DNA of 64,000 nucleotides from Limnomonas spitsbergensis (taxonomy: Eukaryota > Chlorophyta > Chlorophyceae > Chlamydomonadales). The DNA lies in assembly GCA_037349105.1 (NCBI GenBank), contig JAYJMM010000113.1, forward strand, positions 5,704,001 through 5,768,000, read 5' to 3'. The notes beneath the pieces are model-generated. The model saw only the letters and a program-made list of their open reading frames with translations, was not told the DNA's origin and made no database searches. A program made the position numbers and the translations under genes. This document shows positions 34,203-48,500 of the stretch, in pieces. The number at the start of each line of letters is the position of its first letter. Positions within the stretch are counted from its first letter, which is position 1.

Positions 34203-35540
34203 ATGTCCTTCACAGGTGGTTCCGCCTTCAAGCCAGGGAGTCTAGAAGATATTCTTGACATGGTGAATGCCGAAATCGAGGAATTCGACCAGAATAACGA
34301 GCCTATGTCTGATAAGCAGTCGACATGGCTCAACGATATGGGCGTCCTCTCTGCTGAGATGGCGAACATGACAACGTATCGTAACGTAACGTGATACCGT
34401 AACCCGTTCCCTGTGTCCCTGCATGACATACGCCGATGCCAGCCGTCTTATTGACGAGAAGAAGGGCGCCTTTGCAGTCTTCAAGCTTGCCCACAACAAT
34501 TTAAGACCATCTACAGGGAAACAACGCTTGAAGGCGACACAAATCGGGTTGGAGTTGCCACCAGGTAGACTATTTACTTGTCTTGCTGGGTAGTGAATTA
34601 TTGCTCCTAATTTAATTGCCTATAATATGCTAAAAAGCCTAATTTGCCTAAACTGCCATTTATTAAGTGTACTTAAATTGCTTAAACTGCCATTTAACTG
34701 CTAAATTGCCCTAATTGCCCTAATTGCTTAAACTGCCCTAAATTGCCCTGCCCTAAATTTCCCTAAAACGCCTAAATTGCCTTAAACTGCTAAATAGCCC
34801 TAATACGCCTAAATTGCTTAAATTGCTAATTAATTAGTTATTTCGTGTAAATAGTAACCCTGCCAGTCCAAGGAATTATGAATTGTAAATTGCCTCACTA
34901 ATTATTCCCTCACTGTCCAGGAGCTACTGTTGTTGAGGCCAAGGAGCTGATCGGAGATCACATCACGGAAAATGGCTGTGCCAACAAGAACGACGACGTC
35001 CCCCCGACCGAGCCTCAAATTGCTTTACTCAAGAGGCGTCTTGCATCAAACTTCGTCATGCCCACCAGCAAGGCTGAGGCATCCACAATGATCTCCAGCT
35101 TGTCCGACTCGGCCGCTTCGGGTGCCCAGGACAAGCCGGCATCAGCACCCCAGTTAAAGTACATCCTCGGCCTCCTCCAAGGCTTGAACAAGGGCACCGC
35201 TCAGGTCAGGCATACATTTTATGAGATAGTGAGGATGATTAAAACGGACTCTCATTACAGGCATCTCTTCATGGCAACTTGTGTCTTCCTTTTCTATTTA
35301 GTTCTAGAGACGTTCGAATACCCCATTATAGTATTCGTTAAGAATGTTCATCGTGAAGTGAGATTTGCATACCATCATCCAAGGTGGCAATTGCTTTTGT
35401 GATCTACCACATCTGATCTATTGCAGGCGGTGTACGATCGCTTCGTGGAAAGTAGCCCTACCACGGCCCAAGCCCAACAGCTTATCACGCAGCTCAAGGC
35501 GAAGGCTGACAAGCAAAAAAATGCCAAGAATCGTGGCTAG
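34203..35540 (+). CDS. Small protein of four helical repeats (DUF3072-like), four exons, 230 aa
   Basis: Exons 34203-34375, 34443-34564, 34921-35204, 35427-35540, all GT-AG and in frame to TAG. After an acidic start (EIEEFDQNNEPMSDKQ) the protein carries four copies of a short motif, roughly Q..L..LG followed by T.AEA..LI..L: DKQSTWLNDMG with RLIDEKKG; GKQRLKATQIGLELPPGATV with VEAKELI; EPQIALLKRRL with TSKAEASTMISSL; APQLKYILGLLQGLNKG with TTAQAQQLITQLKAK. It resembles the short domain found in DUF3072-type proteins; the function is unknown. Intron 1 ends with ATGACATACGCCGATGCCAG, which would encode the missing start of repeat 1's second helix (MTYADAS), so its splicing is doubtful. It follows the helicase relic by 175 bp. 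Confidence 0.6.
34615..34835. repeat. AT-rich degenerate repeat in the repeat-protein gene intron
   Basis: Runs of CCTAAATTGC, TTAAACTGCC and CCCTAATTGC recur at about 10-14-bp spacing inside intron 34565-34920; base composition is clearly lower in GC than the flanks. Confidence 0.7.
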
Positions 35541-36578
35541 TTAGGTCACTCTGGTTGTTAGAGGTCACTCTGGTAGTCGGTACTGATAGTGTTAGTTCTG
35601 CATGCATACGTCAGATGAAATGTTTTGAATAAGGATTTGCGAGTGTTGGTCCGCCAATGGGTGAGCCCCCCACCCCCAACACAGTCCCTGCTGGGTAGCA
35701 AGTCCGATCTTCACATCAATGCATGTGGAACAGGCATGACGGTATCCGACGCACGATCTTGACAGTGGCCTCCGTGGTTGGGATTTTTTGTAACCTAAAA
35801 TGATAGTCTCAATACTATGAATGCGGCTGATTCGATCTAAATTAAGCCATCAAATTAAGCTAATGTGCCAAATCAACTTATCTGAATCCGAAGGAAGTCT
35901 ACAGAGTATACTCCAAAACCACTCCGTTCATACCAGGTCGGACCCACCGATATAAAGCCCCCCCCCCATAGCCGTAAATAGAACCGGGGCCTATAACCAC
36001 CATTACACGTGGTGATGACCTGTTAGCGGCAAGCAGGCATGCTGTTGGATGATTTCACAGCTATTCACTGAACTTACCACTGCCGACTCAATCTGGCCAG
36101 TTGCAATGACACTAAAAGTGCTAGGGGCTTCCATTCCGCTATGGAATGGAAACGAATCCCCTGGTTCCCTGAAGCTGTCCCAGCAGAACGTAAAAAAGCT
36201 GTCCAATATTTATCAAACACGAAGCGTAGACGGGTGTCAATCGGGTGTCCTCAGATGGTTGAGAAATTACGAGCGAAGAATAAGCGGGCAGAACTGAGCA
36301 GGAACAGACTCGCTGGGAGACTGCTGATGACTGTCTACACCCGCACCCGCGCAAACCAGATTTAGTTCACACCTTCGGAGTTCGGCCAGTCCCGGAGAGC
36401 GATGGCGACAGCGCGATGATCTAGCACAACCTAGAGCGACCTGTAGCGCCTTGCCGATCTGGATAAATTCAAATCAGCTCGTGCACAGTACTTTTTTGAA
36501 TCGGCTTAAGCACCCACTCAATTATCGAGCTAGGCTCCCTTCACCCACCGTGCAAGGGAGCCCGTTGACGGCATTCCG
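35541..36578. other. Intergenic region upstream of the giant kinase gene
   Basis: No exon was recognised. It contains a hairpin TTCCATTCC-gctat-GGAATGGAA (about 36130-36152) and a C-run (about 35961-35969). The kinase gene's promoter should lie here. Confidence 0.5.
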
Positions 36579-39500
36579 ATGGGCTCCACCGCACCTTTGC
36601 GTATCGACTTAATTAACGTCGCTGCCCCCGGAATCTCCTCCGAGGACGAGCATGGGTACTTCGATGACGGCTTTGAGACGAGGTTTGGTACCCCACCCGT
36701 AGCGACGTGGCAGCAGCCTCGATCCTACAAGCAAAATCAAGGTGAATGCATACAGCCAAGCGTTTTGAGGCGTCTAACTGAATCGCCCCCCCCCGCTCAC
36801 TCACCACGCCCGCTGAGGGCACCTAACCCCCTATATCCCGCCATGATCCCTGCTGCCACTGTCCATGTAAAATGCAGCGACCAGGGGAGAGGTGAACAAG
36901 AAGGTTAGGGGCCCGGCAACCAAGTTCAAGCAGGTGAGGTCGCCCTGCATGGCGGTGTTTATTTAGGGTGCATGAACTGCACTTTATTTACAACGAGCTG
37001 CACTTTGTTTACAACCAGGCCTACAGCCAGCAGGGCTGTTGGCCTGGTTGGATGCAACCAGCCCTGCGGCTTGGGCCTGGCCGGAAGCCTGTCAAGGTTT
37101 GGTCCTTATCCAACCAGTGGTGGCCGCCCAGCGGCACCCCTAAGTTAGTCTGGCGCACAAAAATGAATCACTGCTGCTTGGACATGCCTGGGTGACTGGC
37201 TGTGGCAAGCATTGCCGAGCTTGCATGGACTTCAAGATTGGGCTTACGCATGGACGCGATGAATAGGATTGCATGGACCTGCATGGCTACATTCTCCTGC
37301 ATTGTCACAATCATGATCAATGCACGATGCCAGAGATTTCCCCTGTCGCTCCAACGCTGGAACCTGGAACCTGGAACGCTCGGTGATGATGCCCCGCCAT
37401 ATTCCCTATAGGTTTGTCCCTCACATGAGTTTCAGCATGTGCGCGTCCATGAAGGCATAGCGAAACGCATCATATACCTCCCTCTTGTTACCTGCAGGCG
37501 AGCATGCAGCAGATCGGCCGCTCCTCCAAAGCGTTGACCCTTGGGAGGAAGGAGAGCAAGGACAAGCGGCAGAAAGAGAGGCATGAAGCACGGGCGTTCA
37601 AGGTGAGACTGGATGACAAGTTGGGTTTCTTTGTATTCTTCTGTACTTTCTTCTGGTGTTATTTAAAAGTGCATTAAGCTTAATGTGCATGAAGCTGACC
37701 CTGCCCGCTGGTAATCATATGCCACGCTTTTCCTTACTTACCTTCCTCATGCGCTGCCCTGCACTCTGCGTGTCCCTCTCCGCTGTGTCCAGGAAGTAGA
37801 CTCTGTGATGGAGGCCCTGGGCGTTCCCGTGAACGCACCTTTCGTTCCCGGAGGTGGTGGCTCGGATGAGCCTTCTGGGCTGAGCTCCCACGAAGTCTCG
37901 TCAGCCTCTCTGGACCAGCGCCTGCTGGCCAGCCCCAGCAACATGAGCCTCGCCTCCTCCAGCGACGGCCGACAGACGCCGCCACATCCGCAGCACGCAC
38001 ATCACAAACAGGTGACAATCCAGTCAGCGACTGCATGCATGTGCATGGCAGCATGTCCAGCAAGCAGGTGCATGCATGCATGGCTGCGCTGGGCCCCTAT
38101 GTGACTGATCTATGCTGTTGCTGCGGCAGCCACGCTGCGCTTCAGACTTCCAGTGATTCCATACCACCCAGGGCGTAGCCGTACCGGCCTGTTGTTTCCC
38201 ACGTTTGTGTTTTGTCTGCCGCTTTTTGAACTGCAGATTAAGAGCGCCAGCAACCTCAACTTGGGCTCAGTGTCGGCGGCTTCGTCGAGTGACGGGCGCC
38301 CACCCATTCCTTGGACGCCTCCGGGCTGCGGAGGAGACTGGAGACAGCAGCATCAGCAACTGCAGCAGCAACAGCTACAGCAGCAACAACAGCAGCAACA
38401 ACGGCCAACGCAACAGCAGCAACAGCTACAGCAGCAACACCGGCCAACGCAACAGCAGCAACAGCAGCAACACCGGCCAATGCAACAGCAGCAACAGCGA
38501 CACCAGCTTATACAACCGCAATTGCAGCAGCAGGTCGACAAGAAGCTGCATGCACAAACGTGAGTCATGAAAGCTTTTGCTGTTTGCGACAGGTCGAAGA
38601 TGGCCTGTCTGCCTTGCCATATCGTTCCGGGTAACTTTAATTTGTACCTCACTTTGGTGCTGAAGCGCTGCAGATGCTGAGGAAAGATTACGTGTAACAT
38701 TTTATTTTTCTCTGAATACCTGTATACCGTACCGGTATGCTTCATTGGCAGGCTGAAGCTTCTCTTCTCCACCTGGTGGTGAATATTCCTTACTACCTTA
38801 CCAGATTCACGGGTGCCCTTCTTTGCTAGGTTGGACACACAAAGTTTATCATATTTGATTGGTTAGGTGTGGTGTGTCTGCTGGGAGTCAAAATGAGCCT
38901 GTATGTGTCCACCCTCGCTTGGCCCTGCTTCTGAACCCTCAAAACGTAGCCTGAGCTGCCCATCAGTCACTTGATTAGTAGAGAGAAGCACATTCCCGGT
39001 ACCCGCAACTTGGCTTGAACCTTAAACCCTGCCAGGGCCCATGCGACTGATGCATATCACCTCCTGCTCCATGATATCAGCCTTTCCTCAACGTGTCTTA
39101 CCGCCTTCCCGTAACTCATTTTCTTACTTCATTGAAATTCGATTTTTGAACAGGAAGGCACCATTAGCCAGGAGCTGGGCAGCTGTAGCCTGTGCGCCCC
39201 CAACCCGAGGCCCACCCTCAGGCGCTGGTCAGGGCCGCAGCACCACCTCCACAGCACCTATATCTCAAAGAGGCGCGCCCACCCCTCCCCCACCCCCATC
39301 CGTGCACCACCACAGCCACAGCTGCAGCCAGATGAAGCGCCCGGCTGCACCACCCGAGGTGTCCGCTGTTCTGTCTGAGCGGCGGGCCGAGCCACCGGCC
39401 TGCTTGTCTCCGTCCTCAGTTGCGCGGCCGCTGGCAGCCAAGGCTGCTGTTCCCAGCGCCACTGACGCCTCTTGCTACTCCGCCGCTGACCCCTCTGGCT

Positions 39501-42500
39501 CCGCCTTTCCCCCGCATGCTGCTGCTGCTGCTGTGTCGGGCGCGGGCGGCGCATCAGGTCGGGAGCGGAAGCAGGGCGTCGTGCGCAGGCAGTCCAGTGA
39601 TGACCCTGGCAGCCTCCGTGCCCCGCCATCAGAGGACGATCCGAAAACTGTGGAGCGGGATCGGCTGGTAGCTGAACGGTACGCACTGTGCCTTAGATAA
39701 GAGATGACTGTGCTGGGAGAGCTAGGGCGTCCTTTCCTTTATTTCTTTCTTTTGTTACTGGGCGGAGAGCTAGGCCTCCCTTGCACAAGGTGCTCTCATC
39801 CTTCAACTGCATTGCCCCCCACGTTTGCTTCCTTTGTTCCCGCCCCCCAGTGCTTGTTGGATGATGTAGGTGTGACAGTCTGGCCTTCGTCTCCCCTTTC
39901 TTACCACCCATGCTGCGTCTGTTCCCTCTCCACAGTGCTTGTTGGGAAGGGGGGAACACATGCTTCAAAGTCCGGCCTCCACCCTTGCTGACTCTGTTCC
40001 CCATCTTAACGATTTGGAGGAGGGAAACATGTGTCACGTTCCAAACTTGATCTTACCTCCTGACGGCAAGTAAATTGTGATGTGGCACATATGTGATGTG
40101 CAGTATCCCCTCCCCCCTGCAGCGCCTCGTGGCAGCGCCGTATGTGTGAATGTGGCACATGTGTGATGTGTAGTGATGTGCAGTATCCCCTCCCCCCTGC
40201 AGCGCCTCGTGGCAGCGCCGTATGTGTGATGTGGCACATGTTTGATGTGTAGTGATGTGCAGTATCCCCTCCCCCCTGCAGCGCCTCGTGGCAGCGCCGT
40301 ATGTGTGATGTGGCACATGTGTGATGTGTAGTGATGTGCAGTATCCCCTCCCCCCTGCAGCGCCTCGTGGCAGCGCCGTATGTGTGATGTGGCACATGTG
40401 TGATGTGTAGTGATGTGCAGTATCCCCTCCCCCCTGCAGCGCCTCGTGGCAGCGCCGTATGTGTGATGTGGCACATGTGTGATGTGTAGTGATGTGCAGT
40501 ATCCCCTCCCCCCTGCAGCGCCTCGTGGCAGCGCCGTATGTGTGATGTGGCACATGTGTGATGTGTAGTGATGTGCAGTATCCCCTCCCCCCTGCAGCGC
40601 CTCGTGGCAGCGCCGTATGTGTGACGTCCTTGACGGCCGCCTGACCCTGGATGACATTGAGGGCGTGGTGGGGGACTGTGTGAGCAAGGCCGAGGACATC
40701 AAGCAGCAGCTGATCGTGCTTGAGACGCCGCTCTCAGGCTGGAAGGAGATTGACGACCGGCTGGACATGATGGCGGAGTGTGTGAGACAGGTGCGCTGGC
40801 AAACTCTTCGACACATTCTCCCTTGCTCCTGCTCCTGACTCCTGAATGTGTATGAAGGCCAGGCTGGCGCTATTGGACAAGTGTGCTGGCATACTTTTCG
40901 ACATATCATTCCTCCCGTCTGTTGATAAATCCTGAAGGCCATGTGCGGAGGCCAGGTTGACGCTCTTTGACCTCAATCCCCAGAGAAAACCGCTGTCGGG
41001 ATGACATTCTGATGTATTTTGTGTTGCCATCGCCCCCTACCCCTGAACCCGATGCACGAAGGCTAGGCTGGTGCTGCGGGATCTAGAGCCCCACAAGCGG
41101 CTCCTGATGCAGTCAGCTAGGGACGCAGCCGCAGAGCAGGAGGAGCATGCGCCAGCGCCACCCGGCCCTGCCCCGGCGGCCAACGGTGTTGGGCAGCAGC
41201 AGCAGCAGGATAGGATGCAGCAGGACATGTTCTTGGACTGCAAACAGAGGCTCACCGGTGCCGTGTACGAGCGCGTCCGCATGGTCATGCTGCCCGAGAT
41301 GGTCACGGCTGTGCAGGTGGGCACTTTCACAATAGCAGGCAGGCTCATACAGGCAAGCATGCAGGGGACCACGTACAGGCATGCAGGGGACCACGTACAG
41401 GCATGCAGGGGACCACGTACAGGCATGCAGGGGGCCACGTACAGGCATGCAGGGGGCCACGTACAGGCATGCAGGGGACCACGTACAGGCATGCAGGGGG
41501 CCACGTACAGGCATGCAGGGGGCCACGTACAGGCATGCAGGGGACCACGTACAGGCATGCAGGGGGCCACGTACAGGCATGCAGGGGGCCACGTACAGGC
41601 ATGCAGGGGGCCACGTACAGGCATGCAGGGGGCCACGTACAGGCATGCAGGGGACCACGTACAGGCATGCAGGGGGCCACGTACAAGCATGCAGGGGACC
41701 ACGTACAGGCATGCAGGGGGCCACGTACAGGCATGCAGGGGGCCACGTACAAGCATGCAGGGGACCACGTACAGGCATGCAGGGGGCCACGTACAGGCAT
41801 GCAGGGGGCCACGTACAGGCATGCAGGGGGCCACGTACAAGCATGCAGGGGACCACGTACAAGCATGCAGGGGACCACGTACAGGCATGCAGGGGACCAC
41901 GTACAGGCATGCAGGGGGCCACGTACAGGCATGCAGGGGACCACGTACAGGCATGCAGGGGGCCACGTACAAGCATGCAGGGGGCCACGTACAGGCATGC
42001 AGGGGGCCACGTACAGGCATGCAGGGGACCACGTACAGGCATGCAGGGGGCCACGTACAGGCATGCAGGGGGCCACGTACAGGCATGCAGGGGGCCACGT
42101 ACAGGCATGCAGGGGGCCACGTACAGGCATGCAGGGGGCCACGTACAGGCATGCAGGGGGCCACGTACAGGCATGCAGGGGGCCACGTACAGGCATGCAG
42201 GGGGCCACGTACAGGCATGCAGGGGGCCACGTACAGGCATGCAGGGGGCCACGTACAGGCATGCAGGGGGCCACGTACAGGCATGCAGGGGACCACGTAC
42301 AGGCATGCAGGGGGCCACGTACAGGCATGCAGGGGGCCACGTACAGGCATGCAGGGGGCCACGTACAGGCATGCAGGGGGCCACGTACAAGCATGCAGGG
42401 GACCACGTACAGGCATGCAGGGGGCCACGTACAGGCATGCAGGGGGCCACGTACAGGCATGCAGGGGGCCACGTACAAGCATGCAGGGGACCACGTACAA

Positions 42501-45500
42501 GCATGCAGGGGACCACGTACAGGCATGCAGGGGACCACGTACAGGCATGCAGGGGGCCACGTACAGGCATGCAGAAGACCACGTACAGGCATGCAGGGGG
42601 CCACGTACAGGCATGCAGGGGGCCACGTACAGGCATGCAGGGGACCACGTACAGGCATGCAGGGGGCCACGTACAGGCATGCAGGGGGCCACGTACAGGC
42701 ATGCAGGGGGCCACGTACAGGCATGCAGGGGACCACGTACAGGCATGCAGGGGGCCACGTACAGGCATGCAGGGGGCCACGTACAGGCATGCAGGGGGCC
42801 ACGTACAGGCATGCAGGGGGCCACGTACAGGCATGCAGGGGGCCACGTACAGGCATGCAGGGGACCACGTACAGGCATGCAGGGGGCCACGTACAGGCAT
42901 GCAGGGGACCACGTACAGGCATGCAGGGGGCCATGTACAGGCATGCAGGGGGCCACGTACAGGCATGCAGGGGGCCACGTACAGGCATGCAGGGGGCCAC
43001 GTACAGGCATGCAGGGGGCCACGTACAGGCATGCAGGGGGCCACGTACAGGCATGCAGGGGGCCACGTACAGGCATGCAGGGGGCCACGTACAGGCATGC
43101 AGGGGACCACGTACAGGCATGCAGGGGGCCACGTACAGGCATGCAGGGGACCACGTACAGGCATGCAGGGGACCACGTACAGGCATGCAGGGGACCACGT
43201 ACAGGCATGCAGGGGACCACGTACAGGCATGCAGGGGACCACGTACAGGCATGCAGGGGACCACGTACAGGCATGCAGGGGACCACGTACAAGCATGCAG
43301 GGGACCACGTACAGGCATGCAGGGGACCACGTACAGGCATGCAGGGGACCACGTACAGGCATGCAGGGGGCCACGTACAGGCATGCAGGGGGCCACGTAC
43401 AGGCATGCAGGGGGCCACGTACAGGCATGCAGGGGGCCACGTACAGGCATGCAGGGGACCACGTACAGGCATGCAGGGGGCCACGTACAGGCATGCAGGG
43501 GACCACGTACAGGCATGCAGGGGGCCACGTACAGGCATGCAGGGGGCCACGTACAAGCATGCAGGGGACCACGTACAGGCATGCAGGGGGCCACGTACAG
43601 GCATGCAGGGGGCCACGTACAGGCATGCAGGGGGCCACGTACAAGCATGCAGGGGACCACGTACAAGCATGCAGGGGACCACGTACAGGCATGCAGGGGA
43701 CCACGTACAGGCATGCAGGGGGCCACGTACAGGCATGCAGGGGACCACGTACAGGCATGCAGGGGGCCACGTACAGGCATGCAGGGGGCCACGTACAGGC
43801 ATGCAGGGGGCCACGTACAGGCATGCAGGGGGCCACGTACAGGCATGCAGGGGACCACGTACAGGCATGCAGGGGGCCACGTACAGGCATGCAGGGGGCC
43901 ACGTACAGGCATGCAGGGGACCACGTACAGGCATGCAGGGGGCCACGTACAGGCATGCAGGGGGCCACGTACAGGCATGCAGGGGGCCACGTACAGGCAT
44001 GCAGGGGGCCACGTACAGGCATGCAGGGGGACCACGTACAGGCATGCAGGGGGCCACGTACAGGCATGCAGGGGACCACGTACAGGCATGCAGGGGGCCA
44101 CGTACAGGCATGCAGGGGGCCACGTACAAGGCATGCAGGGGGACCACGTACAGGCATGCAGGGGGCCACGTACAGGCATGCAGGGGGCCACGTACAGGCA
44201 TGCAGGGGGCCACGTACAGGCATGCAGGGGGACCACGTACAGGCATGCAGGGGGACCACGTACAGGCATGCAGGGGGACCACGTACAGGCATGCAGGGGG
44301 CCACGTACAGGCATGCAGGGGGACCACGTACAGGCATGCAGGGGGACCACGTACAGGCATGCAGGGGGCCACGTACAGGCATGCAGGGGGCCACGTACAG
44401 GCATGCAGGGGGACCACGTACAGGCATGCAGGGGACCACGTACAGGCATGCAGGGGGCCACGTACAGGCATGCAGGGGGCCACGTACAGGCATGCAGGGG
44501 GCCACGTACAGGCATGCAGGGGGACCACGTACAGGCATGCAGGGGGCCACGTACAGGCATGCAGGGGGCCACGTACAGGCATGCAGGGGGACCACGTACA
44601 GGCATGCAGGGGGACCACGTACAGGCATGCAGGGGGACCACGTACAGGCATGCAGGGGACCACGTACAGGCATGCAGGGGGCCACGTACAGGCATGCAGG
44701 GGACCACGTACAGGCATGCAGGGGGCCACGTACAGGCATGCAGGGGGCCACGTACAGGCATGCAGGGGGCCACGTACAGGCATGCAGGGGACCACGTACA
44801 GGCATGCAGGGGGCCACGTACAGGCATGCAGGGGGCCACGTACAGGCATGCAGGGGGCCACGTACAGGCATGCAGGGGACCACGTACAGGCATGCAGGGG
44901 GCCACGTACAGGCATGCAGGGGGCCACGTACAGGCATGCAGGGGACCACGTACAGGCATGCAGGGGACCACGTACAGGCATGCAGGGGGCCACGTACAGG
45001 CATGCAGGGGGCCACGTACAGGCATGCAGGGGGCCACGTACAGGCATGCAGGGGACCACGTACAGGCATGCAGGGGACCACGTACAGGCATGCAGGGGAC
45101 CACGTACAGGCATGCAGGGGGCCACGTACAGGCATGCAGGGGACCACGTACAGGCATGCAGGGGACCACGTACAGGCATGCAGGGGACCACGTACAGGCA
45201 TGCAGGGGGCCACGTACAGGCATGCAGGGGACCACGTACAGGCATGCAGGGGACCACGTACAGGCATGCAGGGGACCACGTACAGGCATGCAGGGGACCA
45301 CTTACAGGCATGCAGGGGACCACGTACAGGCATGCAGGGGACCACGTACAGGCATGCAGGGGACCACGTACAGGCATGCAGGGGGCCACGTACAGGCATG
45401 CAGGGGACCACGTACAGGCATGCAGGGGGCCACGTACAGGCATGCAGGGGACCACGTACAGGCATGCAGGGGACCACGTACAGGCATGCAGGGGACCACG

Positions 45501-48500
45501 TACAGGCATGCAGGGGACCACGTACAGGCATGCAGGGGACCACGTACAGGCATGCAGGGGACCACGTACAGGCATGCAGGGGACCACGTACAGGCATGCA
45601 AGGGGACCACGTACAGGCATGCAGGGGACCACGTACAGGCATGCAGGGGACCACGTACAGGCATGCAGGGGACCACGTACAGGCATGCAGGGGGCCACGT
45701 ACAGGCATGCAGGGGACCACGTACAGGCATGCAGGGGACCATGTACAGGCATGCAGGGGACCACGTACAGGCATGCAGGGGACCACGTACAGGCATGCAG
45801 GGGGCCACGTACAGGCATGCAGGGGACCACGTACAGGCATGCAGGGGACCACGTACAGGCATGCAGGGGACCACGTACAGGCATGCAGGGGGCCACGTAC
45901 AGGCATGCAGGGGACCACGTACAGGCATGCAGGGGACCACGTACAGGCATGCAGGGGACCACGTACAGGCATGCAGGGGACCACGTACAGGCATGCAGGG
46001 GACCACGTACAGGCATGCAGGGGACCACGTACAGGCATGCAGGGGACCACGTACAGGCATGCAGGGGACCACGTTCAGGCATGCAGGGGACCACGTACAG
46101 GCATGCAGGGGACCACGTACAGGCATGCAGGGGACCACGTACAGGCATGCAGGGGACCACGTACAGGCATGCAGGGGACCACGTACAGGCATGCAGGGGG
46201 CCACGTACAGGCATGCAGGGGACCACGTACAGGCATGCAGGGGACCACGTACAGGCATGCAGGGGACCACGTACAGGCATGCAGGGGACCACGTACAGGC
46301 ATGCAGGGGACCACGTACAGGCATGCAGGGGACCACGTACAGGCATGCAGGGGACCACGTACAGGCATGCAGGGGACCACGTATGGTACAGAAATTCACA
46401 CCCGAAGACAGCTGCAATTGGCATCCTTTTGACCTGCCTTGCCGGCACACCCTGGCCCTTCGATCCTTCATCCGCAATTGTGATCCTTTACACTTGCCCC
46501 TGTTTGTGCTCCCAGATGTTCTCGTCGTCGGTATGCGAAACGTGGCATCACATGCAATCCGAGGAGGATGTGCGGCTTGGCGCCAGCGTGGCTAACAAGC
46601 TGCTCAAGGCGGTGCGCGCCATGGTCAGAGACCTACTCAAGTGGGTCATTAAGTCGGGGGTACAGGGTGCAACGGGGTTAGGTGTCAAAGTCCTTCATGC
46701 CTACACCTGCTTAAGGCGGTGCGGGCCATGATCAGAGACCTGATCAAGTAGGTGATGCGCTTGCTGAGAGACAGTTTAGCTGTACGCAACGGCTGATAGG
46801 GGCATGCCTTTTAGCTGGATGCAATCTTTGGCATGGAGCCCCGTACTGTACGGCAACCAGGATGTTATTTTCCGCACATCGGGTACACTATACCCTCTGC
46901 AGTACACTGTACCGCATATAAGGTACAATGTGCTGAACCGCATGTCAGGTACATCATTACCGTTCCGCACTGCTGCTAAAGTGTTCAGTACTGCAGGGTT
47001 ACCAGGCTATTCAGTACTGCACGACAGCTACACTGAAAATGTAACATGGCAGCTGCAATGCACTGTGTAGCAGCAGTGACATTCTGTACCACACGGCTGT
47101 TATCGTGTACTGTAGATTTGCTTTGCCTTCCCTCATAATTATGGTTGTCTGGGGGATCCATAAATGTACTTCTTATTGATTTTCCTAATGTCCACGCCAG
47201 CTTCTGTCAGAATTTAAGAGTTTTGGTTGATAATTTGCCCTGAGGGCAGCTTAAAAGGAAAACGTTTTTTCCTACCCGAGGGATGGAAAATCAAATCCAC
47301 GGTATGCCCCTGCCTCCATTTCAAGCTTGCTCTCTGCTGAAGGGATCCCAGCTTCAGATGCAGAGGCCGCCATCGAGCTGCTGTACAGAATACCGCAAGT
47401 AGCTGCGCTGTACCCCCTCAACCACTTAAGCTAGATGCAGGGTTACCAGCTGGATGTCAGCGGGCGCTGACTCCGCCGCCTAGCTGTACGTTTTGGCATC
47501 CGCTTTTTACTCTTAACCGCTGTCCACACTTGTACTGTCGAAGGGATCCCAGCGACGCGGCCGCCGCCGCTGAGCTGGCCTCGTTTGACAAGCGCCTGGG
47601 CCTCTACTCGGCCTCGGTCGCGTCTGCGGTGTCCGAGGCCTCGGCTCTGCTCGCCGGACAGCTGCTCGACGTTGACAGCCTGCGCCCGGGCGCCTTCGTG
47701 CACGAGACCAGCGCTAAGTCCAAGGCGTTGACCGCGTCGTGGCGCGCAGCGTCGGAGCTGGCTGGGCGCGTCGGGCGCCATTGGGGCGCCACTCGCCTAG
47801 GTCTGCAGCGCGGTCTGATGGAGAGCGTGCTACACGCAGCAGAGTGCGCATTGGAGATGCACGACGCCTGGCTGCCAGGTGTGTGGGTCCCACAAGTATA
47901 AGGCAGGGTTGGGGTTAGGGGTTGAGGGTTAAGGGTTTCCCCCTTCAAATTCCCTTAGTCAGTCAGCACCGAGTGTGACGTCATTGCAAGTCCTTACAAT
48001 TTATGGCATTTGATTTGAATGCTGCCTTTGAATACCCAGACTTATTTGAGGGTTGATGCCTGCCTTCCTGGTTCATATTTCCAGTCCGGAATGCCACTTT
48101 TCCTCCAGAGCTCCTCGTGTTGGTTCGGCCTTGCCATCCCAAAATATTTCCAGTCTGGGATGACACTTCTTATTCAGAGCTCTTCCTGTTGGTCCGGCTT
48201 TGCCATCCCAAAATACACCCCAGGGCGGATGCGAGGCTGCCGTAACAACGACAGCGTCACCTGCATCGGTGTTGATTGTAGGGTGCTCCAGCTGATATCT
48301 TGCTATGATCTGGCCTTCTGCCAACAGGACTAGGTGCAGCATGTTCTGTTGCTGGGGCCACATGCTGTAGCCTGGTCAAAGTTTTAGTTGGTCCCCATGA
48401 GCCCAGTGTTGGCCACTCTAGCCCTCTCCCCCCCCCCCGGTAAAGTGGTATGGCGTGCTCTAAATTAATGACTGGTCCAGCTGAGTAAAGCGGACACAAT

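Noticed and set aside
41071..46731. ORFs of 1,300-1,900 codons on both strands
   Set aside because: They follow from a 22-bp satellite without stop codons in any frame; real coding support exists only for the flanking exons. The in-phase plus-strand frame is kept as a finding, not as a gene.
47280..47400. A real extra exon at 47343
   Set aside because: It resembles the exon start at 47544 but soon meets stops and has no good donor; treated as a junction echo.
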